From positions 223,647 to 287,646 of the forward strand of contig NZ_JAQGJM010000027.1 in NCBI RefSeq assembly GCF_028290625.1: 64,000 nt of DNA, given 5' to 3'. The notes below the pieces were generated by a model that saw only the letters and a list, made by a program, of their open reading frames with translations, did no database searches and was not told where the DNA came from. Numbering within the stretch: position 1 is the first letter of the stretch; each line of letters starts with the position of its first letter. This document shows positions 16,753-25,303 of this stretch, piece after piece. A program made the position numbers and the translations under genes. Source of the DNA: Devosia sp. (GTDB lineage Bacteria; Pseudomonadota; Alphaproteobacteria; Rhizobiales; Devosiaceae).

Positions 16753-17805
16753 ATGGCCCCTCCTCCCGTCCCGGACCGCATGACCACGACCAAACCGAAA
16801 GTTCTTGTCACCAGGCGTCTGCCCGCGACGATCGAGGCGCGCATGGCGACGCTGTTCGAGACCGATGTCAATGAGGGCGACGTCACCCTGACCGCCGACG
16901 ATATCATCGACGGGCTGGCGGGCAAGGACGTGCTGGTCTGCTCGATCACCGACACCGTCGATGCCGCACTGATCGCCCGGCTGCCCAAATCGGTGCGGAT
17001 GATCGCCCAGTTCGGCAATGGGGTCGACAATATCGACGTGGAAGCGGCGCTGGCGGCGGGCCTGACGGTGACCAACACGCCCAGCGTTTTGACCGAAGAC
17101 ACCGCCGACATGGCGATGGCGTTGATGCTGGCGCTGCCGCGACGGCTGGTCGAGGGCATGCAATTGCTGGTGCGCGACGGGGTCTGGGCCGGCTGGTCGC
17201 CGACCTGGATGCTAGGGCATCGCCTGCGCGGCAAGGCCCTTGGCATTGTGGGCATGGGCCGGATCGGCACAGCGGTGGCGCAGCGCGCGAAAGCGTTCGG
17301 GCTCAATATCCATTATTTCTCCCGCGCCCGCCGGCCGCCCGGCGTCGAAGAGCCGCTGGAAGCCACCTATTGGCATGACCTCGACGCGATGATCGCGGCG
17401 GTCGATATCGTTTCGCTGCACACGCCGCACACCCGCGAAACCTTCCACATCCTGTCGGCCGAGCGGTTGGCGCGGATGAAGAAGGGCAGTTTCGTGGTCA
17501 ATGTGTCGCGACCTGAGCTGATCGACGAGAACGCGCTGGTCGACCAGATCGAAAGTGGCCACCTGAGTGGGGCGGCGCTCGATGTGTTCGAGAACAAGCG
17601 TGGCATCAATAGTCGGCTGCTGGCGCTGGCGGAGGCCAACAAGGTGGTGCTGACTGCCCATATGGCTTCGGCCACGCTGGAAGCGCGGATCGAGATGGGC
17701 GAGACGGTGATCGTCAATATCCGCGCCTTCATGGATGGACACCAGCCGCCGCATCGCGTCCTGCCCGATGGGCCGCAGGCGCCGGGACGTCCGGCCCGTC
17801 CCTGA
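16753..17805 (+). CDS. D-2-hydroxyacid dehydrogenase (glyoxylate/hydroxypyruvate reductase-like)
   Basis: 350-residue NAD(P)-dependent dehydrogenase. The Rossmann loop is GIVGMGRIGTAVAQRAKAFG near residue 158. The catalytic Arg is in VNVSRPELIDE, where VNxARG is usual, the Glu in LDVFENK and the His in TAHMASATLEAR. The N-terminus VLVTRRLPATIEARM is typical of glyoxylate reductases. The likely role is reduction of glyoxylate or hydroxypyruvate. The substrate is inferred from family only. Confidence 0.85.
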   Translation: MAPPPVPDRMTTTKPKVLVTRRLPATIEARMATLFETDVNEGDVTLTADDIIDGLAGKDVLVCSITDTVDAALIARLPKSVRMIAQFGNGVDNIDVEAALAAGLTVTNTPSVLTEDTADMAMALMLALPRRLVEGMQLLVRDGVWAGWSPTWMLGHRLRGKALGIVGMGRIGTAVAQRAKAFGLNIHYFSRARRPPGVEEPLEATYWHDLDAMIAAVDIVSLHTPHTRETFHILSAERLARMKKGSFVVNVSRPELIDENALVDQIESGHLSGAALDVFENKRGINSRLLALAEANKVVLTAHMASATLEARIEMGETVIVNIRAFMDGHQPPHRVLPDGPQAPGRPARP

Positions 17806-17959
17806 GTGTTGCGCTAAATACCCAATGAGGACGGCATCTGGCGTTGCCCCTCTCTGCCCCCTTGCTATGGCGAGGACTTGGCACCTACTTCTGCTGCATT
17901 GCGGCATGCCGGGGGGCAGCGCGCCGCGTCGGTGAGTTCTGGGCAAGGGTAACGGCCTG

Positions 17960-18619
17960 ATGATGACATACGCAAAACTCCCCCTTGCCGGCCTGTTGTT
18001 GGCGGCCTTGGCCATGCCGTCCTGGGCGCAGGACGCCAGCCAGCCGCCCTTGGCTGAGGCCGACGGCGTGCTGACGCTGGACCGGCTTGGCCATCACCTG
18101 ACGATGCCGATGCCCGACTGGCTGCAAGCACCATCGGGCCCGATCGAATCGCAGCTCGAAATCCGCTATGTGGGCGACGATCGCCAGGCGGTGGTGGAAT
18201 TGCGGCCCAAAGGCGAGACCGAGGCGCTGTGGAACACCCTTTATGGCGCGCGGATCACGCTGGGGGCCACGCGGCCGCTGGCCCAGTTCCGCGCGGCGGT
18301 GATGGCGGGCTATGCGGCCACCTGCAAACCCGAGAGCACCGGCTTTTTCCAGTTGCAGCCCGACCAGGGCGAAGTGCTGGCCCCACTCGGCTTCATCTGC
18401 GGCGGCTATCGCGACGACCTCACCGGCTATAGCGGGCTTGGGGAGGTGGCGGTCATGAGCTTCAAGAAAAGCACCACCGGCGTCGCCATCGTGTTCCAGG
18501 AATGGCGCGGCAAGAGCTTTGATCCGAAGACGCCGTCAACCTGGCCGGTCGCGACGGACGTGGTGCAGGCTCGCGCCACCCAGCTGCAAGACCAGGCGGC
18601 ACTGACGCCCACGGATTGA
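17960..18619 (+). CDS. Secreted protein of unknown function
   Basis: 219 residues with a clear signal peptide (LPLAGLLLAALAMPSWAQ, then DAS). The mature part is mixed alpha/beta without a motif I recognise. It has two Cys (ATCKPE and FICGGY) that could form a disulfide and a conserved-looking FQEWRGKSFDP. It lies 31 bases upstream of rbfA and may be cotranscribed. I cannot name a family with confidence. Confidence 0.7.
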   Translation: MMTYAKLPLAGLLLAALAMPSWAQDASQPPLAEADGVLTLDRLGHHLTMPMPDWLQAPSGPIESQLEIRYVGDDRQAVVELRPKGETEALWNTLYGARITLGATRPLAQFRAAVMAGYAATCKPESTGFFQLQPDQGEVLAPLGFICGGYRDDLTGYSGLGEVAVMSFKKSTTGVAIVFQEWRGKSFDPKTPSTWPVATDVVQARATQLQDQAALTPTD

Positions 18620-18650
18620 CGCGAGGGCCCCGAGCGCTTAGATCGGGCCA

Positions 18651-19061
18651 ATGAGCAAAGACCAAAAATTAGGCCCCAACCAGCGCTCGCTGCGTGTCGG
18701 CGAACTGGTGCGCCATGCGCTGGCGGCGATTTTCGCGCGCGGCGATGTCGAGGACGACGCGCTGCGCGGCGTCATCATCACCGTGCCCGAAGTGCGCATG
18801 AGCCCCGACCTCAAGCTGGCCAATGCCTATGTGATGCCGCTGGGCGGCCAGCGCGCCGAGGCCATCGTCGAGGCGCTGAACCGGCACCGCAAATTCATCC
18901 GCGGCCGCGTAGCGCCCCAGATCAACATGAAGTTCGCCCCCGAAGTGAAGTTTTTCGTCGACGACACCTTCGAGGAAGCCGGCCGCATCGACGCGCTGCT
19001 GCGCTCCGACAAGGTGAAACGTGACCTCGCCGCTGGCGACGAGGACGAGAAAGAAGTTTGA
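18651..19061 (+). CDS. rbfA: 30S ribosome-binding factor RbfA
   Basis: 136-residue KH-fold assembly factor for the 16S rRNA 5' region. The N-terminus QRSLRVGELVRHALAAIF and the block VRMSPDLKLANAYVMPLGG are characteristic, as is the VDDTFEEAGRIDALLRS C-terminal helix. Its stop overlaps the truB start (ATG at 19058). RbfA and TruB commonly form an operon, but infB/nusA are not upstream here. Confidence 0.95.
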   Translation: MSKDQKLGPNQRSLRVGELVRHALAAIFARGDVEDDALRGVIITVPEVRMSPDLKLANAYVMPLGGQRAEAIVEALNRHRKFIRGRVAPQINMKFAPEVKFFVDDTFEEAGRIDALLRSDKVKRDLAAGDEDEKEV

Positions 19062-19960
19062 GCGCGCCCAAACGCGTCAAGCGCGCCATTTCCGGCTGGG
19101 TTGTGCTCAACAAGCCCTATGACATGACCTCGACCCAGGCCGTGGGCAAGGTGCGCTGGCTATTCGGCGCCGCCAAGGCCGGCCATGCGGGCACACTTGA
19201 TCCGCTGGCCACGGGCATATTGCCGATCGCGCTGGGCGAAGCCACCAAGGCCGTGCCCTATGTGCAGGACGGCACCAAGATTTACCGCTTCGCCATAAAG
19301 TGGGGCAGCGCCACCGCGACCGACGATGCCGAAGGCGCGGTGATCGCGACCTCCGACGTGCGGCCCGACCAGGCGGCGCTCGAGGCGATCCTGCCGCAGT
19401 TCACCGGCACGTTTCTGCAGCTGCCGCCGATCTATTCGGCGCTCAAGATCGATGGCGAACGCGCCTATGACCTGGCGCGGGCCGGCGAAGTGGTGGAACT
19501 GGCCAAGCGCGAGATCCGCGTGGATTCGATCGCGCTGGTCAGCCACGGCAGCGATCAGTCGGTGCTGGAAGTCAGCTGCGGCAAGGGCACCTATGTGCGC
19601 TCGCTAGCGCGCGATATCGCCGAGCAGCTTGGTACGCGCGGCCATGTCTCGATGCTGCACCGCGCGGCGGTTGGGCCGTTCAGCGATGCCGATGCCGTGA
19701 CCATCGATGCACTGGAAGCGTTGCTGGCCGAAGAGCGCGATACCTTCATTCGCCCGGTCGCCGAAGCGCTGGATGGCGTGCCCGAATTGCGGCTGAACCC
19801 GTCGCAGGCGGCCTCGGTGCGGCATGGCAATGCGGTATTGCTGACGGGAGCCGGGGCGCCGGTGAGCATGGACGATTGCTGGGCCAGTTTCGCCGGTGTG
19901 GTGTTGGCGACCGGTTTCGTGCAGTTCGGCCAGTTCCAGCCGCGTCGCGTGTTCAACTGA
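19058..19960 (+). CDS. truB: tRNA pseudouridine(55) synthase TruB
   Basis: 300-residue enzyme converting U55 to pseudouridine in the T-loop of tRNAs. It carries the catalytic region HAGTLDPLATGILPIALGEA (Asp in GTLDP), KIYRFAIKWGSATATDD, QLPPIYSALKIDGERAYDLA and the motif CGKGTYVRSLARDI. It overlaps rbfA by 4 bases. The length is normal. rpsO, the usual downstream neighbour in many bacteria, is absent. Confidence 0.96.
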   Translation: MSAPKRVKRAISGWVVLNKPYDMTSTQAVGKVRWLFGAAKAGHAGTLDPLATGILPIALGEATKAVPYVQDGTKIYRFAIKWGSATATDDAEGAVIATSDVRPDQAALEAILPQFTGTFLQLPPIYSALKIDGERAYDLARAGEVVELAKREIRVDSIALVSHGSDQSVLEVSCGKGTYVRSLARDIAEQLGTRGHVSMLHRAAVGPFSDADAVTIDALEALLAEERDTFIRPVAEALDGVPELRLNPSQAASVRHGNAVLLTGAGAPVSMDDCWASFAGVVLATGFVQFGQFQPRRVFN

Positions 19961-19972
19961 TCGAATGAAAAA

Positions 19973-19992
19973 GGCGGGGATTGCTCCCCGCC
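19973..19992 (-). terminator. Rho-independent terminator on the minus strand
   Basis: An 8-bp stem GGCGGGGA / TCCCCGCC with a 4-base loop. Read on the minus strand it is followed by TTTTT. It lies just after the stop of the 26-residue membrane protein gene and faces truB, so it can also stop read-through. A near-identical hairpin ends the pyrimidine operon at 21373-21392. Confidence 0.75.
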
Positions 19993-19998
19993 CTGGCT

Positions 19999-20079
19999 TC
20001 ATCGATGGATGAAGAAAACAATGATCAGTACCAGCCAGATCGGCACGCCGAGCAACCAGAGACCTAAACCGCGTAGCAT
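19999..20079 (-). CDS. 26-residue single-span membrane microprotein
   Basis: ATG at 20079 is preceded by AAGGAGAACATC, a strong ribosome-binding site, and the frame ends at TGA 19999-20001. The peptide begins MLRGLGLWLLGVPIWLVLII and ends FFIHR: one hydrophobic helix with a basic residue at each end. A terminator follows directly. The strong site, tidy ends and membrane character make it a credible gene. Its function is unknown. Confidence 0.65.
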   Translation of the reverse strand: MLRGLGLWLLGVPIWLVLIIVFFIHR

Positions 20080-20103
20080 GATGTTCTCCTTTGTTGGTGA
20101 GCG

Positions 20104-20994
20104 TTAAAAGCGGCGGAACACGTCGGCGAAGACGGTTTCGTCATCGCGATGATTGCCGCCCTTCTGGGCCGCCCAGTAAGCGCCGATAGCCGAGATCAGC
20201 AGCGAGGCGGCGATCAAGAAGGCGCCGATAATGCCGGTATTGCGGGCAATACGGGCAGTTTCGATGGCCTTGAGGCGCGCATCATTGACAGCAGCGGCGA
20301 CCTGATCGACACGGGCGCTGGCTTCTTCGGGCGTCAGGCCCGTATTAGCGGCAACCACATTGGCCAGGTAGGTCTTGTCATCGGCCGCGATGGTGCCATC
20401 GCCGAGCGCAGCCTGGGCGAAGATGCGGCCGGCTTCATCACGAACAGCGCTGATATCGCCGCCAGCCGCCGGCTGGTTCGAGCGGAACAGCGTATCGATG
20501 AAGTAGGCGTTCGGGTCAACGCTGACGTCGGCCGCGTTGGACGCCGCATTGGTGGCGGTGGCGACGACATTACCGGCCGTGCTGACCGCGGCCCCAATAC
20601 CGCCGATAGCGATGATGGTGCCGAGGACGGCGGCGCCGGCCCAGACCAAGAGGCCATGGGCGCCATCGCGCACGTCGCTTTCATGCTCGGTGGCGTCGAA
20701 ATGACGGCGACGCAGCCGGCCGGTGAGATAGCCGCCGGCCATGAAGCTGGAAATCTGCACCCAGAGGAACCAGGACGCCGCAGCTATCGCGATCCAGATC
20801 GGGGACGCGCCTTCACCGTCAAAATCGAGGAAGTTCAGCCCGATGGCCGAGCCAAAGGAAATAAAGACCACAGAGATGGCCGAGGCCAATAGAATTCCGG
20901 CGAAGATTGCGGGCCAGTCGACATAGGACACGTCGTCTGTAGTTGAAGCCGCGCCGCTAACGACAGTTACGCCCGTCGGGGCATCGATTGCCAT
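20104..20994 (-). CDS. Integral membrane protein, often labelled PhnA-like
   Basis: 296 residues with four to five hydrophobic segments: WPAIFAGILLASAISVVFIS, IAIAAASWFLWVQISSFMAG, GLLVWAGAAVLGTIIAIGG, and a C-terminal GIIGAFLIAASLLISAIGAY. Between the third and last lies a soluble region of about 110 residues rich in Ala/Asp with heptad-like EEASARVDQVAAAVNDARL. In alphaproteobacteria such proteins are often annotated PhnA-like without phosphonate function. Small membrane-protein genes flank it on both sides. Function unknown. Confidence 0.7.
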   Translation of the reverse strand: MAIDAPTGVTVVSGAASTTDDVSYVDWPAIFAGILLASAISVVFISFGSAIGLNFLDFDGEGASPIWIAIAAASWFLWVQISSFMAGGYLTGRLRRRHFDATEHESDVRDGAHGLLVWAGAAVLGTIIAIGGIGAAVSTAGNVVATATNAASNAADVSVDPNAYFIDTLFRSNQPAAGGDISAVRDEAGRIFAQAALGDGTIAADDKTYLANVVAANTGLTPEEASARVDQVAAAVNDARLKAIETARIARNTGIIGAFLIAASLLISAIGAYWAAQKGGNHRDDETVFADVFRRF

Positions 20995-21039
20995 GATAGT
21001 GCCTCCAAGAATTGTTGTGATTTAGGCTTAGTCGTGCGT

Positions 21040-21114
21040 TCAGTGCAGACCGACGAACGACAATACGGCCATCACGACCACGACGAGACCGACGAGATAA
21101 ATGATCGAATTCAT
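21040..21114 (-). CDS. 24-residue single-span membrane microprotein
   Basis: The frame from ATG 21114 to TGA 21040-21042 encodes MNSIIYLVGLVVVVMAVLSF followed by VGLH, a single transmembrane helix. AAGAAGGG lies upstream as ribosome-binding site. It is divergent from nothing and lies upstream of the PhnA-like gene on the same strand, so the two may share a transcript. Peptides of this kind recur in Rhizobiales. Function unknown. Confidence 0.6.
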   Translation of the reverse strand: MNSIIYLVGLVVVVMAVLSFVGLH

Positions 21115-21275
21115 GACAGAGCCCTTCTTGTTGTTTGTAACGCAGAGAGTGCGAGACAAAACCTCCATCGCGGCATTTGGTTGCGGGGCTGCGCAAAAAT
21201 GCGGCAGGTTTTGGGAGATGGTCTGGTTTGTACGGAGGTGGTGGGCGTCGGTGAGTTCTGGGCTTGGGACGACAC

Positions 21276-21314
21276 CCCCTCCTACCTCCCCCATCTAGGG
21301 GGAGGTAGGAGGGG
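21276..21314. repeat. 17-bp perfect inverted repeat
   Basis: Arms CCCCTCCTACCTCCCCC (21276-21292) and its complement (21298-21314) enclose a 5-base ATCTA spacer. The element sits in the roughly 300-base gap between the microprotein and the pyrimidine operon, which holds nothing else recognisable apart from the terminator at 21373-21392. It resembles the REP-like family in composition but has its own sequence. Confidence 0.7.
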
Positions 21315-21372
21315 TGAAGCCGCTTGCGCGAAACCTTGATGCTCCCCCAAGGGGAGAGCCAAAAAAGGAAAA

Positions 21373-21392
21373 GGCGGGGATTCCTCCCCGCC
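21373..21392 (-). terminator. Terminator of the pyrimidine catabolism/transport operon
   Basis: An 8-bp stem GGCGGGGA / TCCCCGCC with loop TTCC. On the minus strand it is followed by TTTTCCTTTTTT. It lies 22 bases after the stop of the substrate-binding protein, the last gene of the operon. Confidence 0.8.
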
Positions 21393-21414
21393 CTTCCGCC
21401 GTGACTCGTCAGGC

Positions 21415-22389
21415 TTATTTAAGCCCGTCGGTAATGGCGGTGGTGAAAGCGTCCTTGGGCTGCGCGGTGATGATCTTCTGGTCGAGCAAGGCCTTGACGG
21501 TGCGGTCATACACCGCTTGATCCAGGGCCGGGTCGGCCGGGTCGACCAGCTTGCTGACCTCGCCCACCATGTAGAGCTGATGATCGAGCGTGGCGGCACC
21601 GGTTTCGTCGCTATCGACGACGATCTGGGCGGCTTCGGCGGGATTGTCGAGGGCGTACTGCCAGCCTTTCATCGAGGCGCGCACGAAGCGCGTATAGGCA
21701 TCGGCCTTGGCGGGATCGGCCAGCGTGGGTTCCATGACATAGAGGCCGTCTTCGAGCAGGTCATTGCCCAGTTCGGTGTAGTTGAAGATGGTCAGGTTGT
21801 CCGGGCCATAGCCGGCATCGAGCGCCTGGCCATATTCGTTATAGGTCATGACCGAGATGCAGTCGGCCTGCTTCTGGATCATCGGCTGAATGTCGAAAGA
21901 CTGCTGCAGCACCTTGACGTCGCCGCCTTCGGCGGTGCTGAGCCCGAGCTTGTTCATCCAGGCGAAGAACGGATATTCATTGCCAAAGAACCACACGCCG
22001 AGCGTATGACCCTTGAAGTCGGCTTCCGTCTTGATGCCGGTTTCCTTGGGGCAGATCATCATCAGGCCCGAGCGCTTGAAGGGCTGGGCGATATTGACCA
22101 GCGGCACGCCTTTTTCGCGCGCCGCCAAGGCACCGCCCATCCAGTCGACGATGATATCGGCGCCACCGCCGGCGATCACCTGTTCGGGGGCCACATTGGG
22201 GCCGCCGGGCAGGATGGTAATGTCGAGATTTTCGTCGGTATAGAAGCCTTTTTCCTTGGCCACGATATAGCCGGCAAACTGCGCTTGGGTGACCCATTTC
22301 AGCTGCAGCTTGAGAGCGTCCTGCGCCCAGGCAGACGATGCCGAGAGCGCCATGGCGCCAGCGGCCAACACGACTAGAAGTTTTTTCAT
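21415..22389 (-). CDS. ABC transporter substrate-binding protein, NMT1/THI5-like
   Basis: 324-residue periplasmic binding protein with signal peptide KKLLVVLAAGAMALSASSAWA, then the family hallmark LQLKWVTQAQFAGYIVAKEK. It also has GADIIVDWMGGALAAREKG and a typical C-terminal AEAAQIVVDSDE. NMT1-type proteins bind pyrimidines (HMP, hydantoins), riboflavin, taurine and similar ligands. As last gene of the pyrimidine catabolic operon it probably binds a pyrimidine or hydantoin-like compound. A terminator follows. Confidence 0.88.
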   Translation of the reverse strand: MKKLLVVLAAGAMALSASSAWAQDALKLQLKWVTQAQFAGYIVAKEKGFYTDENLDITILPGGPNVAPEQVIAGGGADIIVDWMGGALAAREKGVPLVNIAQPFKRSGLMMICPKETGIKTEADFKGHTLGVWFFGNEYPFFAWMNKLGLSTAEGGDVKVLQQSFDIQPMIQKQADCISVMTYNEYGQALDAGYGPDNLTIFNYTELGNDLLEDGLYVMEPTLADPAKADAYTRFVRASMKGWQYALDNPAEAAQIVVDSDETGAATLDHQLYMVGEVSKLVDPADPALDQAVYDRTVKALLDQKIITAQPKDAFTTAITDGLK

Positions 22390-22417
22390 TGTTGTTCCCT
22401 TTTTCCCTTTTTCCCTG

Positions 22418-23509
22418 TTATGCCCGCCCGCGAACGGACGGATGCCAGAACGTGACCGATCGCTCCACCAGAGCGATCACGCCATAGAAGGCAGACCCCG
22501 CGACCGCCGCCATGGCGATCTCTGCCCAGACCAGGTCGATATTTAGGCGGCCGACCTCGGTCGAAATCCGGAAGCCCATTCCCACAATGGGCGTCCCGAA
22601 AAACTCTGCGACGATGGCCCCAATCAGGGCCAGAGTCGAATTGATCTTGAGTGCGTTGAAGATGAAAGGCGCGGCCGCCGGCAGCCGCAACTTGAACAGC
22701 GTCTGCCAATAGTTCGCCGCATACGTCCGCATCAGGTCGCGCTCGATGGATGAGGCCGCATTGAGCCCGCTGACTGTATTGACCAGCATGGGAAAGAACG
22801 TCATCGCCACGACGACGGCTGCCTTGGACTGCCAATCGAAACCAAACCACATGACCATGATCGGCGCGATGCCGATAATGGGGAGCGCCGAGACGAAATT
22901 GCCAGTGGGCAGCAGGCCGGCCTTGAGAAAGGGCGAACGGTCGACCAGGATCGCCACGGCGAAACCGGCGGCGCAGCCCATGATATAGCCGGCCAGCACC
23001 GCCTTGAGGAAGGTCTGCTGGAAATCGGCCCACAGCGTGGGCAGCGAGGCGATGAGCCGCGTCCAGACCTGGGAGGGCGGCGGCAAGATGACCTGGGGCA
23101 CATGGGTGCCGCGCGTCACCACTTCCCAGAACAGCAGGATCGACACGCCGAAGACCAGCGGGATCAGCATGCCGAAACCCGTTGCGCGCCCGGCGCGAAT
23201 GGCGGCCGCCAGGCGCTCGACGAACAGCCAGGCAAACAACCAGGTCGCGATCAGCGCCATCCAGAAGAACGGCGGCGCCGGGTCGAGCGCGGCAAGACCG
23301 GCCAGGACGGCGACAGCACCGAGGGCAGCCACGGCGCCATCTGCCCACAAGCCGAGCGGCAGGGTGAAGCGCAGCAGGCTGAGGAAGCCGAGAGCCAGGA
23401 ACGCCTTGAGCACCAGCGCTGTTTCGAGCGGCGTAGCAAAACTCAGGGCCAAACCCGCCGCGCAGAGGCCGCCGGCAACCAAAGCCAGATAATACTGCAG
23501 CTGGCTCAT
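22418..23509 (-). CDS. ABC transporter permease with long N-terminal membrane extension
   Basis: 363 residues from the ATG at 23509, which overlaps the stop of the other permease (ATGA). The C-terminal two thirds is a BPD_transp_1 permease (SLPTLWADFQQTFLKAVLAG, then the EAA-like loop YAANYWQTLFKLRLPAAAPF). The first 125 residues add about four hydrophobic segments absent from the sister permease. It probably pairs with that permease in a heterodimeric importer. Confidence 0.85.
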   Translation of the reverse strand: MSQLQYYLALVAGGLCAAGLALSFATPLETALVLKAFLALGFLSLLRFTLPLGLWADGAVAALGAVAVLAGLAALDPAPPFFWMALIATWLFAWLFVERLAAAIRAGRATGFGMLIPLVFGVSILLFWEVVTRGTHVPQVILPPPSQVWTRLIASLPTLWADFQQTFLKAVLAGYIMGCAAGFAVAILVDRSPFLKAGLLPTGNFVSALPIIGIAPIMVMWFGFDWQSKAAVVVAMTFFPMLVNTVSGLNAASSIERDLMRTYAANYWQTLFKLRLPAAAPFIFNALKINSTLALIGAIVAEFFGTPIVGMGFRISTEVGRLNIDLVWAEIAMAAVAGSAFYGVIALVERSVTFWHPSVRGRA

Positions 23510-24378
23510 ACGGGACGCGCTCCCATGCGGGCATTGACCAGGCGCTCGAGGACACCAACGGCGATGACCAGCACTGCGGCAAGGGCGGCCGCGATAAACA
23601 GGGCGGCCCAAATCTGCACGGTCTGGCCATTGTAGGAACCGGTGAGCAGGCGCACACCCAGCCCGCCGCCAGCATTGTTGGACAACTCGCCCACCACCGC
23701 GCCAATCAGCGAAATGGCAATGCCCACCTTCATGGACGCAAACAGGAACGGCATGGCAGAGGGCCAGCGCAGCTTGGCAAAGACCTGCCACGGCGTGGCG
23801 TTATAGGTTTGGAGCAGATCGAGCTGGATGGCTTCGGGGGTGCGCAGGCCCTTGACCATGCCGACAACGACCGGGAAAAAGCTGAGATACATCGAGATCA
23901 GGGCCTTGGGCAGCAGCCCGGTGACGCCGACGGCGCCAAAGCCGACCACCACCATGGGCGCGACGGCAAGGATCGGCACGGTCTGGCTGGCGATGATCCA
24001 GGGCATCAGCGATCGGTTGGCGGCATCGTTGTGCACGATGGCGACGGCGAGAGCGATGCCCAGCGCAGTGCCCAGCACGAAGCCGAACAGCGTGCCCGAC
24101 AGCGTGATCCAGGCATGATAGGCCAGCGAGCGGCGCGAGGTCGGCGCGATGGCGATCGCCGCGTTCCAGATTTCGCCAAACACCTGATGGGGCGCGGGTA
24201 GCACCGGCTTGTCCTGCGCCCAGCTATCGAGGACGAATTGCTGCACCGGAACATCAACGAGACCGGCGCGGGCATAAAGCATGCTCTGCCAGGGCGCGTT
24301 CATCCAGATGGCGGCCGCGTACCAAAACAGCACGATGGCAAGCAGGACGATGAGGATGGGCAGCACGCGGCCCCTCAT
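23506..24378 (-). CDS. ABC transporter permease (SsuC/TauC-like)
   Basis: 290-residue inner-membrane permease. It has an N-terminal span (VLPILIVLLAIVLFWYAAAI), the permease core LSGTLFGFVLGTALGIALA and the EAA loop TYNATPWQVFAKLRWPSAMP that contacts the ATPase. It is coupled by ATGA overlaps to the ATPase gene upstream and the second permease downstream. Part of the pyrimidine-type importer. Confidence 0.88.
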   Translation of the reverse strand: MRGRVLPILIVLLAIVLFWYAAAIWMNAPWQSMLYARAGLVDVPVQQFVLDSWAQDKPVLPAPHQVFGEIWNAAIAIAPTSRRSLAYHAWITLSGTLFGFVLGTALGIALAVAIVHNDAANRSLMPWIIASQTVPILAVAPMVVVGFGAVGVTGLLPKALISMYLSFFPVVVGMVKGLRTPEAIQLDLLQTYNATPWQVFAKLRWPSAMPFLFASMKVGIAISLIGAVVGELSNNAGGGLGVRLLTGSYNGQTVQIWAALFIAAALAAVLVIAVGVLERLVNARMGARPV

Positions 24379-25205
24379 ACCACGTCCTCATAGGAATGCC
24401 CGGCACGCAGCCCATCGCGTACGCGCGCCGCAATTGCCAGGAATTCCGGTGTCTCGCGGATATCCAGCGGACGCTCTTTCGGCAGCGTGCTCTCGATCAC
24501 GTCGGTCACGCGGCCGGGGCGCGGCGACATGACCACGATCTTGGTCGAGAGATACACCGCCTCTGGGATGGAGTGGGTGACGAAGCAGATGGTCTTGTTG
24601 GTGGCGGCCCACAGCTTGAGCAGCTCGGAATTGAGATGATCGCGCACAATTTCGTCGAGCGCGCCGAAGGGCTCATCCATCAGCAGCAGGTCGGCATCGA
24701 AGGCGAGCGCGCGGGCGATGGAGGCGCGCTGCTGCATGCCACCCGAGAGCTGCCAGGGAAATTTCTGCTCGAACCCGGCCAGGTTCACCAGTTCCATGGT
24801 GCGAGCGATGCGCTGAGCCTGCTCCGCTTTGGGATAACCCATGATTTCCAGCGGCAGGGCGACGTTCTTTTCGATGGTGCGCCACGGATAGAGCGCTGGC
24901 GCCTGGAACACATAGCCGTAGGCTCGGGTTTCGCGCGCCTGGCGCGGCGTCATGCCATTGATCGACAGCGTGCCGGAGCTGGGCTGTTCCAGATCGGCGA
25001 TGGTGCGCAGGAAGGTGGTTTTGCCGCAGCCCGATGGGCCGATGAACGAAACGAACTCGCCCTTGGCTATCGTCAAGTTGACGTCGCTGAGCGCGTGGAC
25101 CGGGCCATCATTCGTGCCGAAAGTCAGGCTGAGATTTTGCGCGGAGACCACCGCCTGGGGCGGCGGGCCCTTGTCCATGTTGGCGGCAGATAAATCGGTC
25201 GTCAT
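24375..25205 (-). CDS. ABC transporter ATP-binding protein (SsuB/TauB-like)
   Basis: 276-residue ATPase with Walker A GPSGCGKTT, Q-loop YVFQAPALYPWRTI, signature LSGGMQQRASIARAL, Walker B LLLMDEPFGALDE and switch His in CFVTHSIPEAVYLS. ATG 25205 is chosen over a TTG two codons upstream; neither has a strong ribosome-binding site. It lies 98 bases after the dihydropyrimidinase gene and begins the transporter part of the operon. Confidence 0.9.
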   Translation of the reverse strand: MTTDLSAANMDKGPPPQAVVSAQNLSLTFGTNDGPVHALSDVNLTIAKGEFVSFIGPSGCGKTTFLRTIADLEQPSSGTLSINGMTPRQARETRAYGYVFQAPALYPWRTIEKNVALPLEIMGYPKAEQAQRIARTMELVNLAGFEQKFPWQLSGGMQQRASIARALAFDADLLLMDEPFGALDEIVRDHLNSELLKLWAATNKTICFVTHSIPEAVYLSTKIVVMSPRPGRVTDVIESTLPKERPLDIRETPEFLAIAARVRDGLRAGHSYEDVV

Positions 25206-25303
25206 GGACAAAGGCGAAACCTTTCACTCGGAATAGAGGCGGCGGCGTTTGGCGCTTAATGCGACAGTCAGTGTCAACACGATGCTAGCCTATTGCTCAC
25301 CAT

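Noticed and set aside
22386..23705. 439-codon frame overlapping the second permease
   Set aside because: Composition is Arg/Ala/Gly/Pro/Cys-rich nonsense; the other frame encodes a clear ABC permease.
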